Shown here: positions 1-8,168 of the stretch, one piece after another | How the letters are laid out: each line of letters starts with the position of its first letter | Numbering within the stretch: position 1 is the stretch's first letter | Program-made: the position numbers and the translations under genes | Notes under the pieces: generated by a model | What the model was told of the DNA's origin: nothing | Seen by the model: only the letters and a program-made list of their open reading frames with translations | The model's database searches: none | Source: Anaerolineaceae bacterium | GTDB lineage: Bacteria; Chloroflexota; Anaerolineae; Anaerolineales; Anaerolineaceae | Reading direction: 5' to 3' | Assembly: GCA_030653365.1 (NCBI GenBank) | Contig: JAURZL010000011.1 | Location: 1-64,000 of the forward strand | DNA length: 64,000 bases

Positions 1-3
1 AAG

Positions 4-125
4 TTTCTTGGTGATAGGAGCGACAGTGGTACACCCGGACACATCTCGAACCCGGAAGTTAAGGCTGTTAGCGCCGATGGTACTTGGGGGGCGACCCCCC
101 GGGAGAGTAGGTCATTGCCAAGAAA
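4..125 (+). rRNA. rrf: 5S ribosomal RNA
   Basis: The conserved 5S core is visible: a CGAACxCGGAAGTTAAG block (about 48-64), GCGCCGATGGTA (71-82) and GAGAGTAGG (103-111). Helix I is closed by TTTCTTGG at 4-11 pairing with CCAAGAAA at 118-125, and pairing can extend to the window edge (1-11 with 118-128). Mature ends are uncertain by a few bases. The gene starts at the window edge, so 16S and 23S genes may lie just upstream; that is inference. Confidence 0.96.
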
Positions 126-133
126 CTTTTTTT
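118..133 (+). terminator. 5S/rRNA terminator
   Basis: The 3' side of the 5S terminal helix runs directly into seven T residues at 127-133, so helix I plus this T-tract forms a plausible intrinsic terminator. Confidence 0.6.
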
Positions 134-166
134 GATTTAAAAAATAATTCCAAGTTATTTTAATAA

Positions 167-670
167 TTATATTTCTTTAAAATAACGGTATTCATTAAGT
201 AAATTTCCAATGTTGATTTCCTTAATGGTGCCGTCAAACACATAATTATTTTTTTGATAAAAATTTCTTGCATTCACATTATTTTCTAATACCCAAATAA
301 AGATACGCTGAAATCCCTTTTGTCTTAATTCTTTCTCACCCCATTGAATTAGTTGGGTACCGAATCCTTGATGATAAAACTTTGGATATAAATAAATAGC
401 GTAAATTTCCCCATCATTTTCCAAACCATCTTGATCACGTGAACGGCCAAAACATATAAATCCAGTTGGCTCTTCCCCCTTATAAACAATACCGTAACTT
501 TCCGGAAATTCATTAATTTGAATTTTCAATTGTTGAGATCTTTTTACAGGATCAAGACTATTAAGAATCTCATCAGGCACAATACCTGTATAAGCTGCTT
601 GCCAGGAAGAGGTATGAATTTGGGCAATAATAGCTGCATCTAGAACAGAAGCATTTCGAATGTGAATCAC
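167..670 (-). CDS. GNAT family N-acetyltransferase
   Basis: A 167-residue single-domain GNAT acetyltransferase, expected to move an acetyl group from acetyl-CoA to an amine on an unknown small molecule or protein. The acetyl-CoA loop is visible at residues 91-110 (IYLYPKFYHQGFGTQL, Q/RxxGxG/A type), followed by the motif B segment ENNVNARNFYQKNNY at 129-143 that supports the substrate side. The N-terminal IHTSSWQAAYTGIVP is typical of the PhnO/RimI-like GNATs. It lies convergent to the 5S gene and alone on this strand, so context does not give the substrate. Family is clear; substrate unknown. Confidence 0.9.
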   Translation of the reverse strand: MIHIRNASVLDAAIIAQIHTSSWQAAYTGIVPDEILNSLDPVKRSQQLKIQINEFPESYGIVYKGEEPTGFICFGRSRDQDGLENDGEIYAIYLYPKFYHQGFGTQLIQWGEKELRQKGFQRIFIWVLENNVNARNFYQKNNYVFDGTIKEINIGNLLNEYRYFKEI

Positions 671-780
671 TTTTCAACTTTCAAAAACGAAACCAATCAA
701 TTGTTTTTTTGATTATATATTGACTTAGGATAATGGGTTCAAATTTTTTAATAATGAGTTGGTCAAAAAATTAATAAAAT

Positions 781-810
781 TTGACAGTTATGCCTTTACC
801 TTGGTATAAT
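781..810 (+). promoter_or_regulatory. Sigma70-type promoter of rpsU-infA
   Basis: TTGACA at 781-786 and TATAAT at 805-810 are both consensus hexamers, separated by 18 bp. Transcription would begin near 817, giving a leader of about 114 nt before rpsU. Confidence 0.85.
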
Positions 811-861
811 TTGGCTGCGAATGTAGACGTTTAACATTTATTAATCTCTATGGTCAAAACG

Positions 862-892
862 GCTCGGCAGGGAACGTTTCGCCGGGCTTTTT
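862..892 (+). promoter_or_regulatory. Terminator-like hairpin in the rpsU leader
   Basis: GCTCGGC (862-868) pairs with GCCGGGC (881-887) around a 12-nt loop and is followed by TTTTTGTT. It sits between the promoter and the rpsU start, so it looks like an attenuator or a premature terminator making a short RNA of about 75 nt. The structure is seen; the regulatory role is inference. Confidence 0.6.
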
Positions 893-930
893 GTTGGAAA
901 TAACTCGTATTTCGGAAGGAGGTGAGTAGT

Positions 931-1125
931 TTGGCTTTTGTAATATTACGCCCCAACGAATCGCAGGATAGTATATTGAAACGATTCCGCAAAAAGGTCG
1001 TAAAAAGTGGAGTATTAAGCACTATCCGCCGCAAACGATGGTTTGTTTCCAAGAGTGAGTTGCGAAGAGTTGAGAAGAAGAAAGCAGCACGCCGCGTGAA
1101 GAGACGTCAGGACACTCACGATTAG
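931..1125 (+). CDS. rpsU: 30S ribosomal protein S21
   Basis: A 64-residue, strongly basic protein matching bS21: AFVILRPNESQDSILKRFRKKV at the N-terminus, the TIRRKRWF segment, and a Lys/Arg-rich tail (KKKAARRVKRRQ). S21 joins the small subunit near the mRNA exit platform and helps initiation. The start is placed at TTG 931: AGGAGG at 917-922 sits eight bases before it, whereas the in-frame GTG at 922 overlaps the ribosome binding site. It is followed 48 bp later by infA, so both translation genes probably share the promoter at 781-810. Confidence 0.95.
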   Translation: MAFVILRPNESQDSILKRFRKKVVKSGVLSTIRRKRWFVSKSELRRVEKKKAARRVKRRQDTHD

Positions 1126-1173
1126 TTTTTTTCTTCCGGGTAGAAGGTTGGTTTTGTTGTTACGGAGGTGACG

Positions 1174-1419
1174 ATGGCAAAAGAAGAGGATAAGATCCAG
1201 GTTGATGGTACCATTATTGAGGCCTTGCCAGGTACTCAGTTTCGTGTACGGTTAGATAATGAGCATATAGTTTTGGCATATTTATCTGGCAGAATGCGGA
1301 AATATTATATTCGTATTTTGTTGGGTGATCGCGTACGCGTTGAAATGAGTCCCTATGACTTGAGTCGAGGAAGAATCGTCTATCGTGCAAAAAAACGTGG
1401 CCAATTAACGCCAGAATAA
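1174..1419 (+). CDS. infA: Translation initiation factor IF-1
   Basis: An 81-residue S1/OB-fold protein. It shows the IF-1 signatures [19 protein letters not shown], the [18 protein letters not shown] core and the [16 protein letters not shown] strand-loop. IF-1 binds the ribosomal A site during initiation. The start is ATG 1174 (MAKEED), with GGAGGT at 1164-1169 at normal distance; the GTG at 1168 overlaps that site and is not used. Family members usually have 71-75 residues, so this one carries a short N-terminal extension and C-terminal tail (GQLTPE). It is co-transcribed with rpsU and ends before a clear terminator. Confidence 0.97.
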   Translation: MAKEEDKIQVDGTIIEALPGTQFRVRLDNEHIVLAYLSGRMRKYYIRILLGDRVRVEMSPYDLSRGRIVYRAKKRGQLTPE

Positions 1420-1443
1420 CCCTCCCGGACCGATTTAAAAATA

Positions 1444-1473
1444 AAAAATCCCCTCACAAAAAGGGGATTTTTG
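1444..1473. terminator. Bidirectional intrinsic terminator
   Basis: AAAAATCCCC pairs with GGGGATTTTT around TCACAAAAA, with A- and T-runs on the two sides. It lies between infA (plus) and the DHOD-like gene (minus), so it can end both transcripts. Confidence 0.85.
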
Positions 1474-1506
1474 TTTAATCTTATTTGCCACGTTATTTGT
1501 GAGGGG

Positions 1507-2511
1507 TTATCCCATTTTGTGATCAAAGGATTGTAAGGCTTTCATGTAATTGGCTCGTTCAAAAGCAGCGGGTTCGGCGACAGATTTATGGCTCATACTG
1601 CCTTTCATCTGGGTGATGGATTTGTACTCATATTCTTTCATCCATGCTTCCAATCCACTCAGAATTTCACCAGTCCGTCCAATACCATTTGCCAGGAATT
1701 CAGAAGTTATCTCCACAATGTTTGCACCAGCCATCATTGACTTGAGAACATCTTTTTCATTATGCACGCCACTGGTCAGGGCAAGATCGGCTTTAATTTG
1801 ACCATAGAGAATTGCTACCCATCTCAAAGGAAGGCGTAAATCGTTCGAATCACTGAGATTCAAGCTGGGAATGACCTCCAGGGTCTCTGTGTCAATATCC
1901 GGCTGGTAAAAGCGGTTAAACAGCACCAGGCCATCCGCTCCAGCATCGCACAGTCTTTTTGCAAAAGCTGGCAGTGCTGTGTAATAAGGGCTTAATTTAA
2001 CCGCCAGAGGGATGCTGAGTTGTTTCTTTACATTGGCTACCAGTTCTACCTGGGCATCTTCCAACTCTTTGCTGATGATTTTGACATCCGTTGGAATATA
2101 GTAAATATTTAACTCGAGAGCATCTGCGCCAGCTTGTTCAATCTGTTTGGCATAATCGATCCAACCACCTGTTGAAATGCCATTTAGCGATCCAATGACA
2201 GGGATGTCGACGGCAGCTTTGATTTTGTTCACCAGATTGAGGTAGGAATCTGGGCCAATGTTATAGCTCTCCATTTCAGGGAAATAGTTCATTGCCTCGG
2301 CGTAGCTTTCACTGCCACGATTTAGAAAATAATCCAGTGCATGGCTTTCATGCGTGATTTGCTCTTCAAACAATGAATACATCACAACAGCCGCGATTCC
2401 GGCATCTTCTAATTGTTTTACATTCTCAACCTTTTTGGACAGCGGTGAGGCAGAAGCAACTAATGGATTCTTTAATTTCATACCTAAATAAGTGGTGCTG
2501 AGATCTGTCAT
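1507..2511 (-). CDS. Dihydroorotate dehydrogenase-like FMN protein
   Basis: A 334-residue TIM-barrel flavoprotein of the PyrD class. Visible landmarks are [13 protein letters not shown] (15-27), GSLNG (107-111), ELNIYYIP (133-140), [11 protein letters not shown] (171-181), LVLFNRF (195-201) and the phosphate-binding [19 protein letters not shown] (246-264). True class 1 enzymes oxidise dihydroorotate for pyrimidine synthesis. This subfamily, known beside or fused to pyruvate:ferredoxin oxidoreductase genes, is often annotated only as DHOD-like and its substrate is not settled. It follows nifJ on the same strand after 78 bp, so a redox role linked to ferredoxin is plausible but inferred. Confidence 0.87.
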   Translation of the reverse strand: MTDLSTTYLGMKLKNPLVASASPLSKKVENVKQLEDAGIAAVVMYSLFEEQITHESHALDYFLNRGSESYAEAMNYFPEMESYNIGPDSYLNLVNKIKAAVDIPVIGSLNGISTGGWIDYAKQIEQAGADALELNIYYIPTDVKIISKELEDAQVELVANVKKQLSIPLAVKLSPYYTALPAFAKRLCDAGADGLVLFNRFYQPDIDTETLEVIPSLNLSDSNDLRLPLRWVAILYGQIKADLALTSGVHNEKDVLKSMMAGANIVEITSEFLANGIGRTGEILSGLEAWMKEYEYKSITQMKGSMSHKSVAEPAAFERANYMKALQSFDHKMG

Positions 2512-2535
2512 TTCCTGTTTCTCCTCTCTAAGAAA

Positions 2536-2580
2536 AATTTGAGGTGGGTCATAATTATTATTTTACTTTCACCTCAAATT
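2536..2580 (-). terminator. Hairpin between nifJ and the DHOD-like gene
   Basis: AATTTGAGGTG (2536-2546) pairs perfectly with CACCTCAAATT (2570-2580) across a 23-nt AT-rich loop. On the minus strand it is followed by TTTTTC, so it could partly terminate nifJ mRNA or protect its 3' end. The long loop weakens the terminator call. Confidence 0.5.
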
Positions 2581-2589
2581 GATTACCAT

Positions 2590-5500
2590 TTATGGATTGT
2601 CGCCGTTGGTTGCTTTATATTCAATTTTTGCCATTTGTTTATAAAGCTCCCAGCGTTTACTCACATCATTCCGGGCTTCTTTCATTAACTTCTCAGCGCG
2701 GACTTCATCACTCTGTAACAACATGCGGTAACGGGTTTCATTGTACGCATATTCTTGAACAGTAATGGAAGGATCTTTGCAATCGATAATCAAAGGGTTC
2801 TTCCCTTCAGTGATAAAGTCTGGATTGTAACGGTAGATCGGCCAAATTCCGGATTGAACAGCCAGCTTCTGTTGTTCAAGACCCTTCTGCATATCAATAC
2901 CATGAGCAATACAGTGACTGTATGCGATGATAATGGAGGGTCCATCAAATGCTTCCGCTTCTTTGAAAGCTTTCAGTGTTTGAGCATCGTTAGCACCCAT
3001 GGCAATTTTTGCGACATATACATATCCATAAGCCATGGCAATCATACCCAAATCCTTCTTTGGTAATGATTTCCCATTGGCTGCGAATTTGGCAACAGCC
3101 GCACGAGGTGTGGCTTTTGAAGCCTGCCCACCAGTATTGGAGTACACTTCAGTATCCAGGACGAGTACATTAATGTTGCGGCCAGAAGCTAACACGTGAT
3201 CTAATCCGCCATAACCAATGTCATAAGCCCATCCATCTCCTCCTATAATCCAAACGGTCTTTTTAACCAGGAAATCAGCCACAGAAAGGAGATGTTTCGC
3301 TTTTGGATTTTTAATGCTTTCAAGCTTCTTTTTTAGGATTGTTACCCGCTCTCTTTGAGCGTTTATTCCAGTATCTGTTGTTTGATCTTCATTGAGAATT
3401 CCAGCAACCAGATCTGAACCAATTTCTTCTGTAAGACTTTGAACCAATTCATATGCAAATTCAGTCTGCCGATCAACCGTCAAACGCATTCCAAGACCAA
3501 ATTCTGCATTATCTTCAAATAATGAGTTTGACCAGGCTGGTCCTCGACCTGAACTATCAACTGCCCATGGGGTTGTTGGCAAATTGCCACCATAAATTGA
3601 AGAACAACCAGTCGCATTGGCAATGATGGTTCGGTCACCAAAAAGTTGGGAGAGTAATTTCAAATAAGGTGTCTCACCACAGCCAGCACACGCTCCAGAA
3701 AACTCAAATAATGGTCTGAGTAATTGTGAATTTTTGACTGTATTGGTTTCAATATCCGCCCGTTCCATGTCTGGAATAGTGAGGAAGTAATTCCAATTCT
3801 CACGCTCTGTTTCGCGGATTGGTGGTTGATCAGCCATATTGATAGCTTTAAGACCTGCCTGGGTCTTATTTTTCGCCGGACAGGCTTCTACACAAAGTGA
3901 ACAACCAGTACAATCTTCTGGAGCAATTTGAATTGTGAATTTATTTCCAGGAACACCTTTAAATTTTGCTTCAATCGCTTTGAATGTCTCAGGAGCATTT
4001 ACCAGATAGTGATCATCATAAACTTTCATGCGGATCACTGCATGGGGACACACAAAAACACATTTTCCACATTGAATACATATCTCAGGATCCCATACAG
4101 GAATTTCTAATGAGATATTCCTTTTTTCCCATTGACTAGTCGCTGTTGGGAAGGTACCATCATGCGGCATTGCGCTAACTGGGACATCATCTCCTTCGAA
4201 AATGGACATAGGTCCAAGGACATTCCGGACAAATTCAGGCGCTTCGTTCGCCATTGCAGGTAGCCATTTTAGAGAACTTAAAAGTTCTTGAGGGTATTTA
4301 ACTTCATGCAAATTGGCTAAAGTATGATCAACCGCCTCAAAATTACGTTCTACAACCGCTTCGCCACGTTTGCCATAAGTTTTTTCAATAGATTTTTTGA
4401 TTTGTTCTATTGCTTCGTCCCTTGGTAAAACACCACTGATTGCAAAAAAGCAGGTTTGCATAATGGTATTAATTCGATTGCCCATTCCTGTTTTTTCTGC
4501 AACTTCGTGTGCATCAATCACATAGAATTTGAGTTTCTTTTCAACGATCTGTTTTTGAATTTCGACAGGTAAATGATTCCAAATTTCATTATGTTTATGT
4601 GTCGAATTCAGCAGGAAAACAGCCCCATTTTCGGTGTATTTCAGTACATCTATCTTTTCCAGGAAATTGAATTGATGGCAGGCAACAAAATTGGCTTCAC
4701 CTTTTCCAATCAAATAGGGAGCTCTTATTTCACCAGGACCAAATCGAAGGTGAGATATAGTTACTGAACCTGATTTTTTCGAGTCATAAACAAAATAGCC
4801 TTGTGCACCAAATTCTGTTTCTTCACCAATGATCTTAATTGAATTCTTATTTGCACCAACTGTTCCGTCAGCACCTAATCCAAAGAACACACAGCGGGTT
4901 GTTTTGGGATCAACGATTGAGAATGATTGATCATAGCTGAGGCTTGTGTGGGTGAGGTCATCGTTGATTCCGATTGTGAAATGATTTTTTGGATTCTCTT
5001 TCTTCAATTCATCAAAAATAGCTTTGACCATTGATGGAGTAAATTCTTTGGAAGATAGACCAAAACGTCCACCAATAATTGTTGGAAGTTTATTGAAGGT
5101 AACCAATCCACGTTCGTTGCCATCATAGATTGCAGAAATTACATCCTGCAAAAGTGGTTCACCTACTGCACCTGGCTCTTTGGTGCGATCCAACACCGCG
5201 ATTGATTTGACTGACGCTGGAAGAGCTTTCACAAGATGCTCAACAGAAAATGGACGGAAGAGATGAACAGTAATTACACCAATTTTTTCACCGGTTCCAA
5301 TCAAATATTTAGCTGTCTCTTCGACAGTCTCAGCACCAGACCCCATTACTATTATGATTCTCTCAGCATCAGGATCTCCAAAATAATCAAATAATTGGTA
5401 TTTCCGGCCAGTTAATATTGCAAAATCATCCATAGCCTTTTGAACGATAGCAGGGCATGCATCATAATATTGATTGACAGTTTCACGCGCCTGGAAAAAT

Positions 5501-6168
5501 ACATCTGGATTTTGTGCAGTTCCTCTCAATACTGGGCGGTCTGGATTTAGTGACCGGTTACGAAATGCTATGATATTTTCATAGTCAATAATTGCACGCA
5601 TCTGATCTTCAGTAAGCTCGCTAATTTTATTTACTTCATGTGAAGTGCGAAACCCATCAAAGAAGTGTATGAAGGGGATACGGCTCTGAAGTGTTGCTGT
5701 TTGAGAAATCAATGCAAAATCATGAGCTTCCTGAACGGAACGGGAAGCTAATAATGCAAAACCAGTTGTGCGTACAGCCATAATGTCAGAATGATCTCCA
5801 AAAATTGAGAGTGCATGACTGGCAATAGAACGGGCAGAGACATGAAAAACGGTAGGAGTTAGTTCACCAGCAATCTTATACATATTTGGAATCATTAATA
5901 ACAATCCTTGTGACGCAGTGAAGGTGGTTGTGAGCGAGCCAGTTTGCAAGGCTCCATGTACTGCACCTGCAGCACCCCCTTCAGATTGCATTTCTGCAAC
6001 CAAAGGAACCGTCCCCCAAATATTCTTTAGCTGTTGTGCTGACCAGGCATCCGAAAATTCACCCATACCAGAAGAAGGAGTAATTGGGTAAATGGCGATC
6101 ACTTCGTTCAGCCGATAAGCTACCCTTGCTACCGCTTCATTTGCATCAATTGTGATTTGATTAGACAT
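2590..6168 (-). CDS. nifJ: Pyruvate:ferredoxin (flavodoxin) oxidoreductase
   Basis: A full-length 1192-residue fused PFOR, which oxidises pyruvate with CoA to acetyl-CoA and CO2 and reduces ferredoxin or flavodoxin. The order is standard: N-terminal domain I with YPITPSSGMGE; gamma-type domain; two 4Fe-4S motifs near 690-705 (CIQCGKCVFVCP) and 750-765 (CTGCSLCVEACP); then the TPP half with ACAGCGETPYLKLLSQLFGD near 826 and GDGWAYDIGYGGLDH near 983, followed by YSNTGGQASKATP. All cluster cysteines are present, including CAGC of the proximal cluster. It points to anaerobic fermentation or acetyl-CoA metabolism. The ATG has a GGAG site at usual distance. The DHOD-like gene follows. Confidence 0.98.
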   Translation of the reverse strand: MSNQITIDANEAVARVAYRLNEVIAIYPITPSSGMGEFSDAWSAQQLKNIWGTVPLVAEMQSEGGAAGAVHGALQTGSLTTTFTASQGLLLMIPNMYKIAGELTPTVFHVSARSIASHALSIFGDHSDIMAVRTTGFALLASRSVQEAHDFALISQTATLQSRIPFIHFFDGFRTSHEVNKISELTEDQMRAIIDYENIIAFRNRSLNPDRPVLRGTAQNPDVFFQARETVNQYYDACPAIVQKAMDDFAILTGRKYQLFDYFGDPDAERIIIVMGSGAETVEETAKYLIGTGEKIGVITVHLFRPFSVEHLVKALPASVKSIAVLDRTKEPGAVGEPLLQDVISAIYDGNERGLVTFNKLPTIIGGRFGLSSKEFTPSMVKAIFDELKKENPKNHFTIGINDDLTHTSLSYDQSFSIVDPKTTRCVFFGLGADGTVGANKNSIKIIGEETEFGAQGYFVYDSKKSGSVTISHLRFGPGEIRAPYLIGKGEANFVACHQFNFLEKIDVLKYTENGAVFLLNSTHKHNEIWNHLPVEIQKQIVEKKLKFYVIDAHEVAEKTGMGNRINTIMQTCFFAISGVLPRDEAIEQIKKSIEKTYGKRGEAVVERNFEAVDHTLANLHEVKYPQELLSSLKWLPAMANEAPEFVRNVLGPMSIFEGDDVPVSAMPHDGTFPTATSQWEKRNISLEIPVWDPEICIQCGKCVFVCPHAVIRMKVYDDHYLVNAPETFKAIEAKFKGVPGNKFTIQIAPEDCTGCSLCVEACPAKNKTQAGLKAINMADQPPIRETERENWNYFLTIPDMERADIETNTVKNSQLLRPLFEFSGACAGCGETPYLKLLSQLFGDRTIIANATGCSSIYGGNLPTTPWAVDSSGRGPAWSNSLFEDNAEFGLGMRLTVDRQTEFAYELVQSLTEEIGSDLVAGILNEDQTTDTGINAQRERVTILKKKLESIKNPKAKHLLSVADFLVKKTVWIIGGDGWAYDIGYGGLDHVLASGRNINVLVLDTEVYSNTGGQASKATPRAAVAKFAANGKSLPKKDLGMIAMAYGYVYVAKIAMGANDAQTLKAFKEAEAFDGPSIIIAYSHCIAHGIDMQKGLEQQKLAVQSGIWPIYRYNPDFITEGKNPLIIDCKDPSITVQEYAYNETRYRMLLQSDEVRAEKLMKEARNDVSKRWELYKQMAKIEYKATNGDNP

Positions 6169-6263
6169 GATATATCTCCATTAAGTAAGTTATTCGGAAT
6201 CATCCGAGTTATTTCAATTAATTGATTTAATCCATCTTAATTCTATAATTAATCCAATTCTTA

Positions 6264-6348
6264 GTATCTTTTCAACATAGTGGTCAAGGTATTTTTGGCG
6301 GTGATACCCGCCAAAAACACCGCTTGCCCAGTTTTATTGAAGAGATCC
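6264..6348 (+). repeat. Intergenic palindromic element, copy A
   Basis: About 85 bp that fold as one long hairpin. The core is GGTATTTTTGGCGG / CCGCCAAAAACACC around TGATAC; TGGTCAAG pairs with CTTGCCCA outside it; the ends are GTATCTTTTCAA and TTGAAGAGATCC. The 12-bp sequence ATCCAATTCTTA occurs on both sides (6252-6263 and 6345-6356), which suggests a target-site duplication. It lies upstream of nifJ and downstream of the NUDIX gene. Confidence 0.85.
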
Positions 6349-6556
6349 AATTCTTAAGTGTAAAAGTGTAATGGTAAAAATAATAGTAATGATTATCACG
6401 ATACACCAAGTGCCCTGTCATAAAGTTCAGACAACCTTACCTGATGATTCTGGTTTGGTTTTCCCCCGATATAACAGGTTTATGCAGCTATTATAATGGA
6501 GAATCACTTGTTTGGACGAGTGATTTGAGAAAAAAAGCACAAATTGATTAGTTTAG
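6349..6556. other. Non-coding stretch between nifJ and NUDIX gene
   Basis: No convincing gene seen. The only structure is an inverted repeat, AATCACTTG (6502-6510) with CGAGTGATT (6517-6525). It lacks a T-tract on the side that would make it a normal terminator for the NUDIX gene. Confidence 0.5.
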
Positions 6557-7084
6557 TTATTCAATCAAGTGCAGAGCCAGCGCAAGCGTAGCCAATGTTT
6601 TTGCATCTTGAAATTTCCCCTTATGCATCATTTCTAAAACTTCCTTAATTGGAATCTTTGAAACTTTTAAGAACTCATCAGCATCCTGATTAAGTACTGA
6701 AGGATAAAGATCTTTTGCAAGATAAGTAAACATATGCTCATTTGAATAACCAGCAGCAAGATAAAAATCTCCTAAAAATACAAGATTTTTAGCTGCCATT
6801 CCGATTTCTTCTTGAATCTCACGTATAGCGCAAATTTCTGGGGCTTCTTGATCTTCAATTACGCCTGCAGGCAGTTCCAGTAATTGACCATCTGATCCCA
6901 GGCGGAATTGAGTCACAAACCAGACATCTCCAAATTCATCGATTGGTAATATCGTGACTGAATTTTTATGGTCAACCAGATCGTAATAGCTTTGTTTTTG
7001 ATTAGGCAATTCTAAAAATACTTTCTGGACATCAAAAGCTCTTCCGCGATATACAATATCTCTATTTAGAATTTTAAAATCCAT
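6557..7084 (-). CDS. NUDIX hydrolase (ADP-ribose pyrophosphatase type)
   Basis: A 175-residue NUDIX protein, expected to split a nucleoside diphosphate linked to another group, with ADP-ribose the commonest substrate for this subfamily. The Nudix box GX5EX7REUXEEXGU is complete at 74-96 (GVIEDQEAPEICAIREIQEEIGM). The preceding LLELPAG and the N-terminal DVQKVFLELPN resemble ADPRase proteins. It is followed on the same strand by no close gene. Substrate is inferred from the family. Confidence 0.92.
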   Translation of the reverse strand: MDFKILNRDIVYRGRAFDVQKVFLELPNQKQSYYDLVDHKNSVTILPIDEFGDVWFVTQFRLGSDGQLLELPAGVIEDQEAPEICAIREIQEEIGMAAKNLVFLGDFYLAAGYSNEHMFTYLAKDLYPSVLNQDADEFLKVSKIPIKEVLEMMHKGKFQDAKTLATLALALHLIE

Positions 7085-7104
7085 CCAACAACTCCTGATT
7101 TAAA

Positions 7105-7133
7105 GTATAAAGCGGGGGTTAGAATACCCCCGC
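7105..7133 (-). terminator. Terminator of the LysM lipoprotein gene
   Basis: GCGGGGGT (7112-7119) pairs with ACCCCCGC (7126-7133) around six bases. Read on the minus strand it ends in TTTATACTTTA, just downstream of the LysM gene stop. Confidence 0.75.
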
Positions 7134-7157
7134 CGGGTTTGAAGTTTGATCTAATGA

Positions 7158-7817
7158 TTATGGGATATTGATTATTTGACCAGCTGTCAGCGTGTAAGGT
7201 TCTTCCAGATTGTTGGCATATATGATGTCATTCGGATCAACATCACCAAACTGACAGGCAATCTTGTAGATTGTATCTCCGGTCAATACGTTATAGGTGG
7301 TGGGATGCGCAATTAAAGCACGCTCAAATTCAGATGGCCAGGTACTGTTCGTTGGAATTGTCAGTACTGTTCCTGGTGAGACAAATCCACTTATATTGTT
7401 AACGCTCGATAAATCATTAGGATTGATATTAAATCGTCGGGCGAGACAATACACGAATTCACCTTCTTGTACTGTATAAGTGGTTGGTAGTCCTGGAGTT
7501 GCTGTTGGAACAATGATAACTACATTTGTGGGTAATGATTTCGGAGTTTCTTCCTTCACAGCTTCAGGTGTAGCTGTTGCCACGTCCTGAACGGGTTGTC
7601 CGGCATCACCACCGGTTTGAGCACCGGCTGTTTGCGTAACTGCAATAATTTCAGTTATTCTATTCGGGTTATTATCCGGACCAACAGGAAATGGAATGTC
7701 AGGTGTATCTACTGGGCTGTCTCCACCGCCACCTTTGGTGGCAGAGCGAGTGCAACCGCCAAGTGCGAGGCTGAGAATCATAATGATCAGAATCATTGGA
7801 TAAACGAATTTCTTCAT
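7158..7817 (-). CDS. LysM-domain lipoprotein
   Basis: A 219-residue exported lipoprotein. Residues 1-22 form a signal peptide with lipobox LGGC (lipidated Cys22). A low-complexity Gly/Thr/Pro linker follows (about 25-112, with TATPEA and PTATPG). Two LysM domains come next, about 114-157 (TYTVQEGEFVYCLARRFNI) and 174-219 (TYNVLTGDTIYKIACQFGD), each with a YANN- or VNNI-type half and a final TIP/NIP. LysM domains bind N-acetylglucosamine polymers such as peptidoglycan, so it probably tethers something to the wall or senses it. No catalytic domain is present. A terminator follows. Confidence 0.92.
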   Translation of the reverse strand: MKKFVYPMILIIMILSLALGGCTRSATKGGGGDSPVDTPDIPFPVGPDNNPNRITEIIAVTQTAGAQTGGDAGQPVQDVATATPEAVKEETPKSLPTNVVIIVPTATPGLPTTYTVQEGEFVYCLARRFNINPNDLSSVNNISGFVSPGTVLTIPTNSTWPSEFERALIAHPTTYNVLTGDTIYKIACQFGDVDPNDIIYANNLEEPYTLTAGQIINIP

Positions 7818-8114
7818 GGTGGGGTTCTCCTTCTTCCAAAACTAAAACAAGGAATCATGTTTTTTTAACATTTTCTTATCAAAATAGTAGCATAACCATT
7901 AAGTGACGTCAAGCCAGAACGCATTTGCGTTATAGACTGGAACTCATACAAGAGTGGAAAAAAGGCATAGTAATTAAAGGATTAAAAAATCAAAGCAGGT
8001 ATGACTTTCATTGCTGTTCTGAATTGAACTTATCCGATATAGTTATAATTGGAGAGGCAAAAAACTGAAAAAACTTGCTCATCATGGCGAACAAGGGTTT
8101 TATTTGGGGGAAAA
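7818..8114. other. Non-coding stretch upstream of the LysM gene
   Basis: No gene supported. It holds the ribosome binding region of the LysM gene (GGAG at about 7826-7830 on the minus strand) and otherwise AT-rich sequence. The right end grades into the decayed palindromic element K. Confidence 0.5.
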
Positions 8115-8158
8115 TTGCAGCAAAAAACACCTGTCAAAGCCGATTTATTGTGTGATAC
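8115..8158 (+). repeat. Decayed palindromic element, copy K (right half)
   Basis: AAAAAACACCTGTC followed by GATTTATTGTGTGATAC matches the core arm and T-arm terminus of the family (compare 19470-19489). The left half is hard to recognise, so this is probably a degraded copy. Confidence 0.5.
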
Positions 8159-8168
8159 TTTTCAGAAG

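Noticed and set aside
831-1052. Minus-strand open frame over the rpsU leader and gene
   Set aside because: It overlaps rpsU almost entirely, has no ribosome binding site and no recognisable protein features.
6264-6348. Simple rho-independent terminator explanation for the palindromes
   Set aside because: The inner stem with T-runs could terminate, but the shared outer arms, two arm types and both orientations need a repeat family; several copies also lie upstream of genes.
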